Of a stretch of 64,000 bases of DNA, positions 8,242-17,198 are shown one piece after another. The number at the start of each line of letters is the position of its first letter. The stretch's first letter is position 1. Position numbers and translations under genes: made by a program. Below the pieces are notes generated by a model. The model was not told where the DNA came from and did not search any database. It worked only from the letters and a program-made list of their open reading frames with translations. Source of the stretch: Lentzea jiangxiensis (lineage in GTDB: Bacteria; Actinomycetota; Actinomycetes; Mycobacteriales; Pseudonocardiaceae); the NCBI RefSeq assembly GCF_900104175.1, contig NZ_FNIX01000008.1, positions 186,001-250,000 of the forward strand, in the 5' to 3' direction.

Positions 8242-9144
8242 CGGGTGGATCCATGGCGTGACAGGCTTCGTGTGGCGGTGGTCGTTCATCCGGGCGCGGT
8301 GGTGGACCACTCCTGGTTGCGGGACCTGATATCTCGTACCGCCCGGGACCGCGGCTGGTGCGAGCCGCAGTGGTTCGAGACCACCTGTGACGATGCCGGG
8401 ACAGGGGTGACGGCACTCGCCCTGCGCAACCACCCGCGGCTGGTTTTGGCGTGTGGTGGAGACGGCACGGTGAACGCGGTGGCCGCCGGGTTGGCGCACA
8501 CCGGGGTGGCGATGGGAATCGTGCCGGTCGGCACGGGGAACCTCGTGGCCCGGAACCTGGGAATCGGCAGTGGGGTGGAGGACGCCGTCACGTCGGCGTT
8601 CGACGGGGCGGACCGCCGCGTCGACATGGGCCTGCTGGACGGACGCCCTTTCGTCGGCATGGGCGGGATCGGTCTGGACGCGGAGATGGTCCGCGACACC
8701 TCGCCCAGGATGAAGCGCCTCCTGGGGTGGCCCGCATACGTACCGGCGGTCCTCAAGGGTCTGAGGTCGGGCGCCAGCCGGGTGGCTGTCCGGCTGGACG
8801 ACGGCCGCTGGCTGACCCGCCGCGTCCTCGGGGCGGTCGTCGGCAACATAGGCGCGTTGCAGGGCGGGGTTTCCCTCCTGCCGGAGGCAGATCCCTCCGA
8901 CGGGCTCCTGGACCTGGCGTTGCTGCATGACGTGCGCGCCAGGGGTTGGCTGGTGACGGCGGGGCGCCTGATCGGTTCCCGCCGGGTGGACGGGCCGGCG
9001 GTGGAGCGGTTCCGGTTCCGACGCATGGAGTTGCGCAGCAGTCGCACCAAGCCGTTCGAGGTCGACGGAGAAGTCTGCGGGACAACCAGGTCTCTGAAGG
9101 TCGAGGTGAACCCCGGAGCGCTGGTCGTCAAGGTGCCGGCATGA
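8242..9144 (+). CDS. Diacylglycerol kinase-like lipid kinase
   Basis: The 300-residue protein has the DAGK catalytic domain: RLRVAVVVHPGAVVD at the start, the nucleotide loop LACGGDGTVNAVAAGL and the conserved GIVPVGTGNLVARNLGI. The C-terminal beta-sandwich domain (FVGMGGIGLDAEMV ... FEVDGEV) is complete. Members phosphorylate diacylglycerol, ceramide-like or other lipids with ATP at the inner membrane face. The frame is open upstream to 7801, but that part is integrase relic; I place the start at GTG 8242 (preceded by AAGGCGG), with GTG 8230 as an alternative. It converges with the AAA+ gene, 100 bases apart. Confidence 0.85.
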   Translation, partial: RVDPWRDRLRVAVVVHPGAVVDHSWLRDLISRTARDRGWCEPQWFETTCDDAGTGVTALALRNHPRLVLACGGDGTVNAVAAGLAHTGVAMGIVPVGTGNLVARNLGIGSGVEDAVTSAFDGADRRVDMGLLDGRPFVGMGGIGLDAEMVRDTSPRMKRLLGWPAYVPAVLKGLRSGASRVAVRLDDGRWLTRRVLGAVVGNIGALQGGVSLLPEADPSDGLLDLALLHDVRARGWLVTAGRLIGSRRVDGPAVERFRFRRMELRSSRTKPFEVDGEVCGTTRSLKVEVNPGALVVKVPA

Positions 9145-9244
9145 ACTCGGCTCCCCTGTCCCGAAAGCCGGCCCGCAGGCGCTCACCGGCCTGGCTGGTG
9201 TTCCTCTTGGGCGAAACCGCTGTTCCCGGAGATTTCGGTTTCCG

Positions 9245-12200
9245 TCACGGGAGGTCGTCGGGAAGCAGCAGGCCGAGGTCGTGCGCCGGGACGGGATCAT
9301 CGGAATGTTCGCGGGCGGCGATCCGGCGGGCCTGGGCGGTGCGGATCGCCTCCAGCAGCTTGCGGATCTCGCGGGCGTTGCCTTGCGCGAAGGCCGTGGC
9401 GTTGGCGTCCACATAGGAGCGGACGGCGTCGAGCGCTTCGGCGGTGAACCTGAAGCCGGCGTCGGCGGCGTGCCGAGTCAGGATGGTGACCAGTTCGTCG
9501 GGGCTGTAAGGCGGGAACTCGACGTGGCTGGCGAACCGCGATGCCAGTCCCGGGTTGGCGGTCAGGAAGTCGGCCATCTCGGCGGTGTACCCGGCGACCA
9601 CCACCACGACCTCGTCACGGTGATCCTCCATCAGCTTGACCAGTGTGTCGATCGCCTCGCGGCCGAAGTCGTGCTGGTGGCCGGCGCGAGCCAGGGCGTA
9701 CGCCTCATCGATGAACAGCACACCGCCGCGGGCGCGTTCGAACACCTTGGCGGTCTGCGCTGTCGTGTGGCCGATCCACTGGCCGACCAGGTCCGCCCGG
9801 GACACCTCCACCAGCTGGCCGCGTGCGAGCAGGCCCGTGGCCGCGAGCAGTTCCCCGTAGAGGCGGGCGACGCTGGTCTTGCCGGTGCCGGGTGGGCCGG
9901 AGAACACCAGGTGCCCGGCAAACGGCTCGCTGGAGAGGCCTTCCTGCCGGCGACGCCGCTCGGTCGCCTGCAAGTCGAAGATGTCGCGGACGTGCTGTTT
10001 GGCCTGGGCCAGGCCGACCATCCCGTCCAGGCGTTCCAGCAAAATGGCCACGTGGGCGTCGTCGCGGCCGTTGCCGTGCCGGACGCCGAGGCCCCGGTCC
10101 ACGACACCGTCGAGGTCGGCGGGCAGCAGCTCCGCCAGTTCCGAGGCGGACGGCGTGTCGCGCTCGGCCAGCCGCAGCGCCTGCTGCTGCAGCGCCGCCT
10201 CGAAGATCCGTCTGGCCTCGCGTCCGTTGCCGAACCGTTCGTCGCGGCGGGCACCTTGGAAGTGGGTCAGCAGCACCTCGCGGGTGGCGTCGGTGAGGCG
10301 GAACCCGTACTGGTCCGCCGTCCGCTGGACGATCTCCACCAGCTCCGCGGGGCTGTAGTCGGCGAACTCGATCGTCCGGGAGATCCGGGACCGCAGGCCG
10401 GGGTTGGCCTCCAGGAACTCGCGAATCTCAGCCGGGTAGCCGGCGAAGACCACCACGACCTCGTCGCGGTGGTCTTCCATCAGCTTGACCAGCGTGTCGA
10501 TGGCCTCCTGCCCGAAGTCGCCTCCGGACCCGAATTGTCGCGCCAGGGCGTAGGCCTCGTCGATGAACAGCACGCCGCCGCGCGCTTTGGTGAACACCGC
10601 GCGTGTCTTGGCGGACGTCTCTCCGAGCGCCTTGCCGACCAGTTCCGCCCGTGACACCTCCACGAAATGGCCGGAGGACACCACGCCCAACTCGGCCAGC
10701 AGCCTTCCGTAGAGCCGGGCCACGGTCGTCTTGCCGGTGCCGGGTGCGCCGGAGAACACCACGTGCCGCCCGATGGACGGCCCCTCGGGCAGCCCCGCTC
10801 GCCGCCGCTGCTCGTCGATCCGCAGGAAGGCCACCAGCTTGTGGATCTCCTGCTTGACCTCGGCCAGCCCGACCATCGCCGCCAACTCGGCCAGAAGTCC
10901 GTCCGTGCTCGCCGTCCGCTCGGCGGAGGCCACACGCACCGGCGGCACCCGCTTGGGCTCCGGCGGACGCGGGGTACTCGCTGATCCGGCTGCTTCCGGC
11001 GCGGGCTCCGGCTGCGTGGTGATGGGATCGTCGTGCGCCGCAGGGGTGGCGGTTGTCGTTGACGCCGCCCCTGGTTCCCCTTCCTCGTTGTTCTGCAGGA
11101 CGAGGTCCAGCACGTCGTCCAACTCGTTGTCGTAGGAGGTGGTGCGTTCGACGGTCACGGTCGAGTCCGAGGTGGCCAGGATTCCTGTTCCCTCGTTGCC
11201 CGTGATCGTGCAGTCGTGCAGCCTCAGCTCGCTGCCGTGAAGAGCGGCCGTTCCAGCGACTTTGTTGCCGGTGACGTGGGTGCCGTGCAGCGCCAGCGCG
11301 GAACCGGCATCGCTCACGCTTGCGCCGCCGTTGGAGTCGGCGATGGATCCGCCGGACAAGGAGCACCTGCCGCCCTTGAGCACCGCCAACCCGTCGCCTT
11401 GCCTGGTACGGACGATCGTGCAGTCCACCAGCTCTGCGGTCGCGGATCCCCCGCGGACAAGGATGCCGTTGTTCGCCGCGTCCTCGACGGTGACCCGGCA
11501 CGCCGTGAGCACGCCGGCCGGCTCGACCGCGCTGATTCCGGTGCCCCCGGGCCTGTGGATCTGGGTGTCCTCGACCGTCGCGTGAGCATTCGTCACCACG
11601 AGCCCGTCCCCGCCGGGTCGCGAAATCCAGGTGTCGGCGACGGTGATCGTCGACTCGCCGTCCACGACGATCCCACTGATCTTCGATGCCTCGATCCGGC
11701 ACTGGCCGAGCCTGGCAGTCGCGTTGTCGGACACGTAGACCGCGCTCACCCCGGCGCTCTCGACCGACACTCGCTGCGCCGTCAGGTCCCCTCCGGCGGT
11801 GACCCAGACGCCGACGTCACCCGAGCCGGAAATGGTGCTGTCGTCCACGGTCGCCGTCGCCTTGGCGCGAACGATCAACCCGGCCTTGCCGGTGCCGGTG
11901 ACGCGCGTGCCGACGACGGCGGCGATGACCTTGCCCTCGATGACGATTCCCGCCGAGGCGGGTTCCTCCACCAGGCATCCCTCGATGTGCGGGGCCGATC
12001 CCCCGTCGGCCCAGATGCCGATCCGGCCCGCCTTGCGCACGGCGACGTTCTGCAGTTTGAACCGGCTGCCCCGGCGGAGCGTCACGCCGTGGGAGGCGCT
12101 CTCGTCCACCGTGCTCGCCTCGATGACACCCTCGGCGTCGGTGCACGCGATACCGCCGCCGCCCACGATGCTGCGGCGCAGGAACAGTCGTGCTCCGTCC

Positions 12201-12559
12201 CACGCCTGGACGGCCGTGTCGGTGATACTGGAGAACACGCAGTCCTCGGCGGCCAATTGACCACGCGTGATGTTCACCGCGGAACCGTCTTCGTGGAAGT
12301 TGCGCAGTGCCAGCCCGCGCAGGACGACCCGTCCCTGACCCTCGACCTGCAGGTTGTAGGCTCCACCGCAGTCGATCACCACGGTGTTCGGCCCGTCCTC
12401 GGCCTCGATCTCGGCCACGCCCCAGAACCGGCAGCTGGTCATACGATACTGCCCAGGCTCCACCACGATCCGCAACGGCCCGACGTCCGGGCCGGTGAGC
12501 GCGTCAGCCAGGTTCGTGAAGCCGCGACGAGGGTTCTGCGACACGACCAGCTTGCGCAC
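9245..12559 (-). CDS. Right-handed beta-helix protein with two CbbX/SpoVK-type AAA+ domains
   Basis: This protein of about 1,104 residues has three parts. Residues 1 to about 480 are repeats of 20-24 residues with the rhythm of a parallel beta-helix (VVLRGLALRNFHEDGSAVNI, GITAT/GILVRGGSATAELVDC type turns). A Pro/Ala/Glu-rich linker follows. Then come two AAA+ modules: the first has Walker A GAPGTGKTTVARLYG near residue 605 and Walker B GGVLFIDEAYALA; the second has GPPGTGKTSVARLYG near 890 and the same Walker B. Both show the MEDHRDEVVVV strand and NPGLRSR/NPGLASRF arginine-finger region of CbbX, SpoVK and the C-terminal half of EccA. The domains drive ATP-dependent remodelling of a partner; the beta-helix may be the adaptor. 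GTG 12559 follows GGAGGA; ATG 12580 is the alternative start. Confidence 0.88.
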   Translation of the reverse strand: MRKLVVSQNPRRGFTNLADALTGPDVGPLRIVVEPGQYRMTSCRFWGVAEIEAEDGPNTVVIDCGGAYNLQVEGQGRVVLRGLALRNFHEDGSAVNITRGQLAAEDCVFSSITDTAVQAWDGARLFLRRSIVGGGGIACTDAEGVIEASTVDESASHGVTLRRGSRFKLQNVAVRKAGRIGIWADGGSAPHIEGCLVEEPASAGIVIEGKVIAAVVGTRVTGTGKAGLIVRAKATATVDDSTISGSGDVGVWVTAGGDLTAQRVSVESAGVSAVYVSDNATARLGQCRIEASKISGIVVDGESTITVADTWISRPGGDGLVVTNAHATVEDTQIHRPGGTGISAVEPAGVLTACRVTVEDAANNGILVRGGSATAELVDCTIVRTRQGDGLAVLKGGRCSLSGGSIADSNGGASVSDAGSALALHGTHVTGNKVAGTAALHGSELRLHDCTITGNEGTGILATSDSTVTVERTTSYDNELDDVLDLVLQNNEEGEPGAASTTTATPAAHDDPITTQPEPAPEAAGSASTPRPPEPKRVPPVRVASAERTASTDGLLAELAAMVGLAEVKQEIHKLVAFLRIDEQRRRAGLPEGPSIGRHVVFSGAPGTGKTTVARLYGRLLAELGVVSSGHFVEVSRAELVGKALGETSAKTRAVFTKARGGVLFIDEAYALARQFGSGGDFGQEAIDTLVKLMEDHRDEVVVVFAGYPAEIREFLEANPGLRSRISRTIEFADYSPAELVEIVQRTADQYGFRLTDATREVLLTHFQGARRDERFGNGREARRIFEAALQQQALRLAERDTPSASELAELLPADLDGVVDRGLGVRHGNGRDDAHVAILLERLDGMVGLAQAKQHVRDIFDLQATERRRRQEGLSSEPFAGHLVFSGPPGTGKTSVARLYGELLAATGLLARGQLVEVSRADLVGQWIGHTTAQTAKVFERARGGVLFIDEAYALARAGHQHDFGREAIDTLVKLMEDHRDEVVVVVAGYTAEMADFLTANPGLASRFASHVEFPPYSPDELVTILTRHAADAGFRFTAEALDAVRSYVDANATAFAQGNAREIRKLLEAIRTAQARRIAAREHSDDPVPAHDLGLLLPDDLP

Positions 12560-13028
12560 GGCTCCTCCGAAAGGGTTCATCTTCGCAGGTTCAGCGGCGG
12601 GCAGTGATCGCTGAACCCGAGCTCGGCAAGCCTATCCCGCAAGTCCGCCAGCTCCTCCGCGAGTCCCGTTGGCACATATCGGAATTCGGAGCGAGCACCG
12701 CCTTACCGCCTTCGCTCGGTAGCCGGACTTCCCACTCGCGAGAAGCTGTGGCCTGCCGCTCGCTGAGACGAATCGAGTGCGGGGCGACGAACTGGTCAAC
12801 TGGTCAACGAGGCGGCGCGCAACCGTTTCGTGCTGCGACGGAAGGCCCACACGACGACGAGGGCGGTCAGCAGGGTTCGGCATGGAGAACCGCTCACCCG
12901 ACGGCAGGACCAGCCAATCATGGGCGGGAACCGAGTCTTCCTCGACGACGTACTCGTCGGCGACTCGGATGCATTGAGGACAAGATCGTCAAAGCGCCGC
13001 CTGTCCGCATGCGGGTGCATGGCAGGGC
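12560..13028. other. Intergenic stretch, nothing recognised
   Basis: It contains the upstream region of the AAA+ gene and about 450 bases with no credible frame. A short direct repeat of CTGGTCAA occurs near 12790. It must hold the AAA+ promoter, but no operator stands out. Confidence 0.45.
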
Positions 13029-13457
13029 TTACGGCCATGAAAGCGCGGGACCGGTGTCGGTCGGGTCGTCCAAGTGGCCGGTGAAGCGACGGGGACGACG
13101 TACCGCGGCCAGCGCCTCCTCACGAGTGCGCTGCATGTGGAGCACGTCCTGGGTGTCGGTCAGCCGGATGGGTCGTGCCACCGTTCGCCGTCCTGCCACA
13201 ACGGCGAACCTGATGCCCACCTGGTCGGCGCGTTGCCGTGTCTCGAGCAGCACGGCGATGCCGATTGAACCGAAGAACCCGACGTCGTCGAGATCGACCA
13301 CCAACGCGGCGGCCCGGCCGGCCATGCAGGTGAACAGCGCGCCCCGGATCTCTCGGAAGGTGTCGTGGTCGACATCGCCACGGACAGCGGCGATCACCAC
13401 ATCCTCAGCGGTAGTGACCTCGACCATGACCGACGGCTGCTCGACCTCACCGCGCAT
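13029..13457 (-). CDS. STAS-domain anti-sigma factor antagonist
   Basis: The 142-residue product fits the STAS fold of SpoIIAA/RsbV-like proteins: strand VVIAAVRGDVDH, ALVVDLDDVGFFGSIGIAVL with the phosphorylatable Ser in the FGSIGI loop, then VAGRRTVARPIRLT. Such proteins, when dephosphorylated, bind anti-sigma kinases and free a sigma factor. The C-terminus carries an extra basic region (AAVRRPRRFTGHLD). ATG 13457 has GAGGAG five bases upstream. No partner kinase or sigma factor lies next to it, so it is an orphan. Confidence 0.85.
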   Translation of the reverse strand: MRGEVEQPSVMVEVTTAEDVVIAAVRGDVDHDTFREIRGALFTCMAGRAAALVVDLDDVGFFGSIGIAVLLETRQRADQVGIRFAVVAGRRTVARPIRLTDTQDVLHMQRTREEALAAVRRPRRFTGHLDDPTDTGPALSWP

Positions 13458-13639
13458 TCTGCTCCTCGCCCCACAGACACACGCCCGATTCACTCCTGCT
13501 TCCGCTCATACCCATTGGGAACTCAGCTGACACCTACGCGACCTACCTGCTGGTGATGGTCGCGGCCGGCGCGGTGTTGTCGTGGCGCTGGTCCAAGCTG
13601 GCGAGCGATCCGTGGATCCGCCGCTACCTGACCGTCGGT

Positions 13640-13862
13640 GGTGGCGCTGATGTCCCTGAACCTTCTTGCCCACGTCGTAGCCGCGGGTCGGCTTGGCCAC
13701 GATGGGGGCCGCCCGCACCGACTGGGAGTCGACGGTCGCCGCCGATGGCGCTCGCCAAGCACCGGACATCGTCCTCTTCGGTACGAGTCGCGCATGGTGC
13801 TTCGGCCGCTCGCCTCGACTGGGGACATGGCGCGGATACACAGCCTGGCCCGCCACCAGCAC
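13640..13862 (-). mobile_element. IS5-family transposase relic
   Basis: A leftward segment encodes APSAATVDSQSVRAAP and AKPTRGYDVGKKVQGHQRH, which is the DDE region around the first catalytic Asp of IS5-family (IS112-like) transposases. It is followed by unrelated sequence, with no Asp-2 or Glu region and no terminal repeats found. To its left (13500-13640), a rightward frame reading ADTYATYLLVMVAAGAVLSW then RWSKLASDPWIRRYL looks like the C-terminal end of an unrelated membrane protein and may be another relic. Confidence 0.6.
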
Positions 13863-13935
13863 CGCCTACGACGCCGTCCGCTGCCGTGCCGAACGCGGCA
13901 TGGCCACCCTCGAGAACTGATGGAAAGGCCCACTA

Positions 13936-16722
13936 TCAGCAGGAGGCGGGAGCCGAGCCGATCAGACCGCGTAGGTGCCGGGCCGTATTCGCCTCGTCGA
14001 GAGCGCCGTTGGTGGAGCACAGTGCCCTTACGGCAGCGGCAACATCCATCCGCCAAAGCGTCATCGCGCCTTCCGCGTCCCCTACGAGGACCCCGTTGTC
14101 GGGTACCGGTTTCAGCAGCATGGTGCCAGGGCACGTCAGCTCGCTGGGGGTGGGCGGACGGTGCCACGCCGCTCGCTGCACACCCTCCGCGACGTCCCAG
14201 GAGATCACGCCGCCGGACCTGCAATCCGCCTGGACCACCGTGCCACCATCGGAGGTGAAGGCGATCGAGCTGTACTCGCCCCCGCCCTGGAGGTACCGGC
14301 GTTCCTCTGGACGGGTGAGGTCGACCAGGACGACCCGCCCGTCGATGTCGACGATTCCCAGGGTTGTTCCGTTCTCGGTGATCGCCAGGGCTCGGGCGAT
14401 GGCCGGTTCGGAGACGCGCACCGGATCGACGTAGCGATCGCCGTCCCAACGCCAGATCTCCACGACCGAGCCACCGTTGCTGACCTTGGGCGAGACGGAT
14501 CTGAGTGAGAGCGCGAGGAAGCGGCCGTCGGAGGTGGTGACGAATCCGCCGCCGGTCGTCTCGCTCACCGGGAGAACCTGCACGACTTCGCCTGTCGCGA
14601 CGTCCAGGAGGCCTGGGCCGCCGTCGGACTCGAAGAGCAGCCGCGTGCCGTCACCGGCGAATGCGACACCCACTCCGCCGTCCAGCACCGCCCCCGGCCA
14701 CGCCCTCGGCCACCGCGCGATGGTGGCGCCGGTCTCGGCGTCGAGGACGTGAACGGATGACTCCTCCAACACGGCGAGCCGCCGACCGTCCGGGTTGAGC
14801 GCCATCCCAGGCTCCTCCGGCCACACGCCGGTCTGGAACTGCCGGCGCGTCTTCAAGGTCGACAGGTCGACGACGTCGATCCCGTCCTTCCGGCCGAACG
14901 CCGCCACCGGTGCCCGTGCCGCGACCGCTGTCGACAGGATCCGCCGTGAGCCCTGTGCGCTCGCCGGCGACCGGTGGTCGACGGTCGGCGTGGACACCAC
15001 GACGTCACCGTTCATGTTGATCGAGACGACCACGTCACCCGTTTCGGACAGCGCGAAATCCACCGCGCCCGAACGGTGGGTCACCAGGTCGGTGCTGCGG
15101 CCGGTCGTCGTGTCGACCGCGACGAGCCGCGTTCCCGACGTCGCTGCGATGGTCCTGCCGTCAGCGGACACGTCCACCGTGGTGCCAGGGGTCATGCCGG
15201 CCAATGGCACGTCGTCGAGCCGTGCTCCGTTCTCCTGCCACCGCTGGACGACGCCCTCCCCGACCAGGAAGAGCTGGCGCGCATCGTGCGCAACAGCGTC
15301 CAACCGCCCCTCTTTCGGCACCATCACCGGAGCGCTCGACCAGGAGGCGGTTTCCAGACGCAGGGCGTGGATGCCGTCGGGGAACGACACGTACAAGTGC
15401 CTGCTGTCACCGTCGAACTCCACCATCGGCATCGACGGCAGCACAGGCCGAGCGGGCACGGCCACCTCTTGCCCCGTGTCAACGCGCCAGAGCCGCACTC
15501 TCTGCACGTCCGAACCCGAGTCGACGTGCGTCATCCACCGGCCATCGGGAGAAAGATCGAAGTCGTCGACCAAGCCAGCACCTGGGATGGTGCGGATGAC
15601 CCTCCGGTCGGCGGTGTTCCAGACGATGAGGTCGCGGCCGTCGGAGGCGACGAGCACCGACCCGGTGCGGTCGAACGAAAGGCCGTTCCACGTCATGCCG
15701 AACTCGGGCTCCGGCTTTCCGGTGCGCAGCCGTCCCACCTCTCGACGCTCCCGCACGTGCCACATCGTCACCTCCTGGTCGCCCTCGTGGGCGAACGCCA
15801 CGACCGACCCGTCACCGGTGACCGCGACTCGGGATGCTGTGCCGGAGGACGCATGCATGAAGCTGCTGGGCTGGTCGCTGCCACGCCGGAGGTAGGCCAG
15901 AACGTGGCGGTTCTCGTCCAGCCTGCGCAGCAGCGCGCCACCCGACTCCGCCGTTCCGGCCAAAGCACGGGATGCCAGAGCCAACTGCGCGGCGAGCTGA
16001 GGGTCGGTGGCGGTTCGCACGTCGGACTCCGCAGCCAGCGCCCGGGACAGCGCAACCCGGGCCTGCGAGTCTGCGCGATCCCGTTGCTCCAGCGCGGCGT
16101 TGCGCTGCCACAGCGCGGCACCACCGGTAACCAGCGCGATGACCAGCAAGCCGGAGAGCACCGAGACGAGCCGGCGTTGCTGCCGTACGTCCTCGCTGAG
16201 CAGCCGGTCCTTGGCCACGCCGTGGATCGCCGCCGCCACCGCCGCGGCCGAGTCGCGGAAACCCGTGCGCTCGATCCGGTCCCGGTGGCCGCGCAGGTCG
16301 ATCCACAGCGGTTCCGCGTCGAACCACCCACGCGCCGCCTCGGGCAGCGCGGTGGTGCGGTCATGGTCGAAGTCGCCCGCTTCGGCGTCCCAGACCAACT
16401 CGCCGGCGGTGAGGACGATGAAGAAGTCGTCCCGCGAACGCTTCTCGCGCCACAGCGCAACCTCCTTGCCGACCCACGCCGACGCGGCGGACTCCGGTGA
16501 GGCGAGCAGCACGAACGTGCGCGACCTCAGCAGCGCACGCTCGATGGCCGTCCACAGGTTGGGCGCGGCGGCCAAAGTCGTGTCATCGCGGAACACCCGC
16601 AGCGCCGACGGCCGGTACCAACGCCGCCCCAGCCGGTGCAACGTGCGCTGAAGCGCTTTGGCGACCGGTCGGTCTCCGCGGTGGCTGTAGGAGATGAAGC
16701 TGTCGTAGTCCGTCCCGCTCAC
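13936..16722 (-). CDS. TIR domain - transmembrane helix - WD40 repeat protein
   Basis: The product of about 928 residues begins with a TIR domain: DYDSFISYSHRGDRPVAKAL, ALRVFRDDT, and FVLLASPESAASAWVGKEV, whose Glu near residue 87 occupies the NADase-type catalytic position. One transmembrane helix follows (LVSVLSGLLVIALVTGGAALW, about 186-206), then a coiled segment and roughly 600 residues of WD40-like blades (VVAFAHEGDQEVTMW, VLVASDGRDLIVWNTADRR, FTSDGGTVVQADCRSGGVI). The GTG at 16722 has GGAGA ten bases upstream and starts directly at the TIR domain; an upstream ATG is in frame. TIR-WD40 proteins of actinobacteria are uncharacterised; related TIR proteins hydrolyse or cyclise NAD in antiphage defence. 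Confidence 0.85.
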   Translation of the reverse strand: MSGTDYDSFISYSHRGDRPVAKALQRTLHRLGRRWYRPSALRVFRDDTTLAAAPNLWTAIERALLRSRTFVLLASPESAASAWVGKEVALWREKRSRDDFFIVLTAGELVWDAEAGDFDHDRTTALPEAARGWFDAEPLWIDLRGHRDRIERTGFRDSAAAVAAAIHGVAKDRLLSEDVRQQRRLVSVLSGLLVIALVTGGAALWQRNAALEQRDRADSQARVALSRALAAESDVRTATDPQLAAQLALASRALAGTAESGGALLRRLDENRHVLAYLRRGSDQPSSFMHASSGTASRVAVTGDGSVVAFAHEGDQEVTMWHVRERREVGRLRTGKPEPEFGMTWNGLSFDRTGSVLVASDGRDLIVWNTADRRVIRTIPGAGLVDDFDLSPDGRWMTHVDSGSDVQRVRLWRVDTGQEVAVPARPVLPSMPMVEFDGDSRHLYVSFPDGIHALRLETASWSSAPVMVPKEGRLDAVAHDARQLFLVGEGVVQRWQENGARLDDVPLAGMTPGTTVDVSADGRTIAATSGTRLVAVDTTTGRSTDLVTHRSGAVDFALSETGDVVVSINMNGDVVVSTPTVDHRSPASAQGSRRILSTAVAARAPVAAFGRKDGIDVVDLSTLKTRRQFQTGVWPEEPGMALNPDGRRLAVLEESSVHVLDAETGATIARWPRAWPGAVLDGGVGVAFAGDGTRLLFESDGGPGLLDVATGEVVQVLPVSETTGGGFVTTSDGRFLALSLRSVSPKVSNGGSVVEIWRWDGDRYVDPVRVSEPAIARALAITENGTTLGIVDIDGRVVLVDLTRPEERRYLQGGGEYSSIAFTSDGGTVVQADCRSGGVISWDVAEGVQRAAWHRPPTPSELTCPGTMLLKPVPDNGVLVGDAEGAMTLWRMDVAAAVRALCSTNGALDEANTARHLRGLIGSAPASC

Positions 16723-17129
16723 CAGATACCAGTCTCCGCATCGAGGGGTCGACCGAGCCGCCAAGTGTAGGAGAGCCCTCCCGATCACCGCAGCGGTTCA
16801 GCGGCACGACGCCCGGACGGCCTCGTGTGCCGCTGGAAAGTCATCGTCGCAAGCCACGTGGCCACGACGAGCGTTCTGGGGAACCACGAGAACTGGTGCG
16901 GTCGCTGCACGAGCGCAAAAGCGTGCGCGTCATGGACATCTCGGGATCAACGGTGCGCTCGCCGGGCTGGACTGACAAGTACCCAGCGCCGCCAGTAGGA
17001 GGCCGTCACCGCAGTGTTCCGACCTCACGAGGGCGCGGCGATCCTCAAGGAGTTGCGCTGCGACACCGACAACTGTCCCAGGCCGCCCTGGGCGAGCCCA
17101 AGCTGAGCGCATGGACCAGCACGAACTGC
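16723..17129. other. Intergenic stretch, nothing recognised
   Basis: It contains the start region of the TIR-WD40 gene and about 400 bases without a credible frame; it abuts an integrase relic. Confidence 0.4.
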
Positions 17130-17198
17130 CGCCCAGGTCGGGCCGGTGCGGCGTGGTGCCGAATCGATGCCGGCGTCGTGCAGAACCCGTCGGACCGT
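17130..17198 (-). mobile_element. Short integrase-type transposase relic
   Basis: Reading leftward directly after the MFS stop codon, the frame gives TVRRVLHDAGIDSAPRRTG and then PTW, the conserved linker before the DDE domain in the same transposase type found at 25322-26893. About 23 codons remain. The relic touches the MFS stop, so the end of that gene may have been set by an insertion or deletion. Confidence 0.55.

Noticed and set aside
9141-9416. Small frame overlapping the lipid-kinase stop (ATGA)
   Set aside because: Although coupled in position, the frame runs into the convergent AAA+ gene and has no recognisable content after about 30 residues.
9281-10654. Open frame of 457 codons on the plus strand
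   Set aside because: Antisense to both AAA+ domains; it shows repeated pieces only because the two sense domains are homologous.
11216-12607. Open frame of 463 codons on the plus strand
   Set aside because: Antisense to the beta-helix part of the AAA+ gene; repetitive Gly/Arg/Asp composition mirrors the sense repeats.
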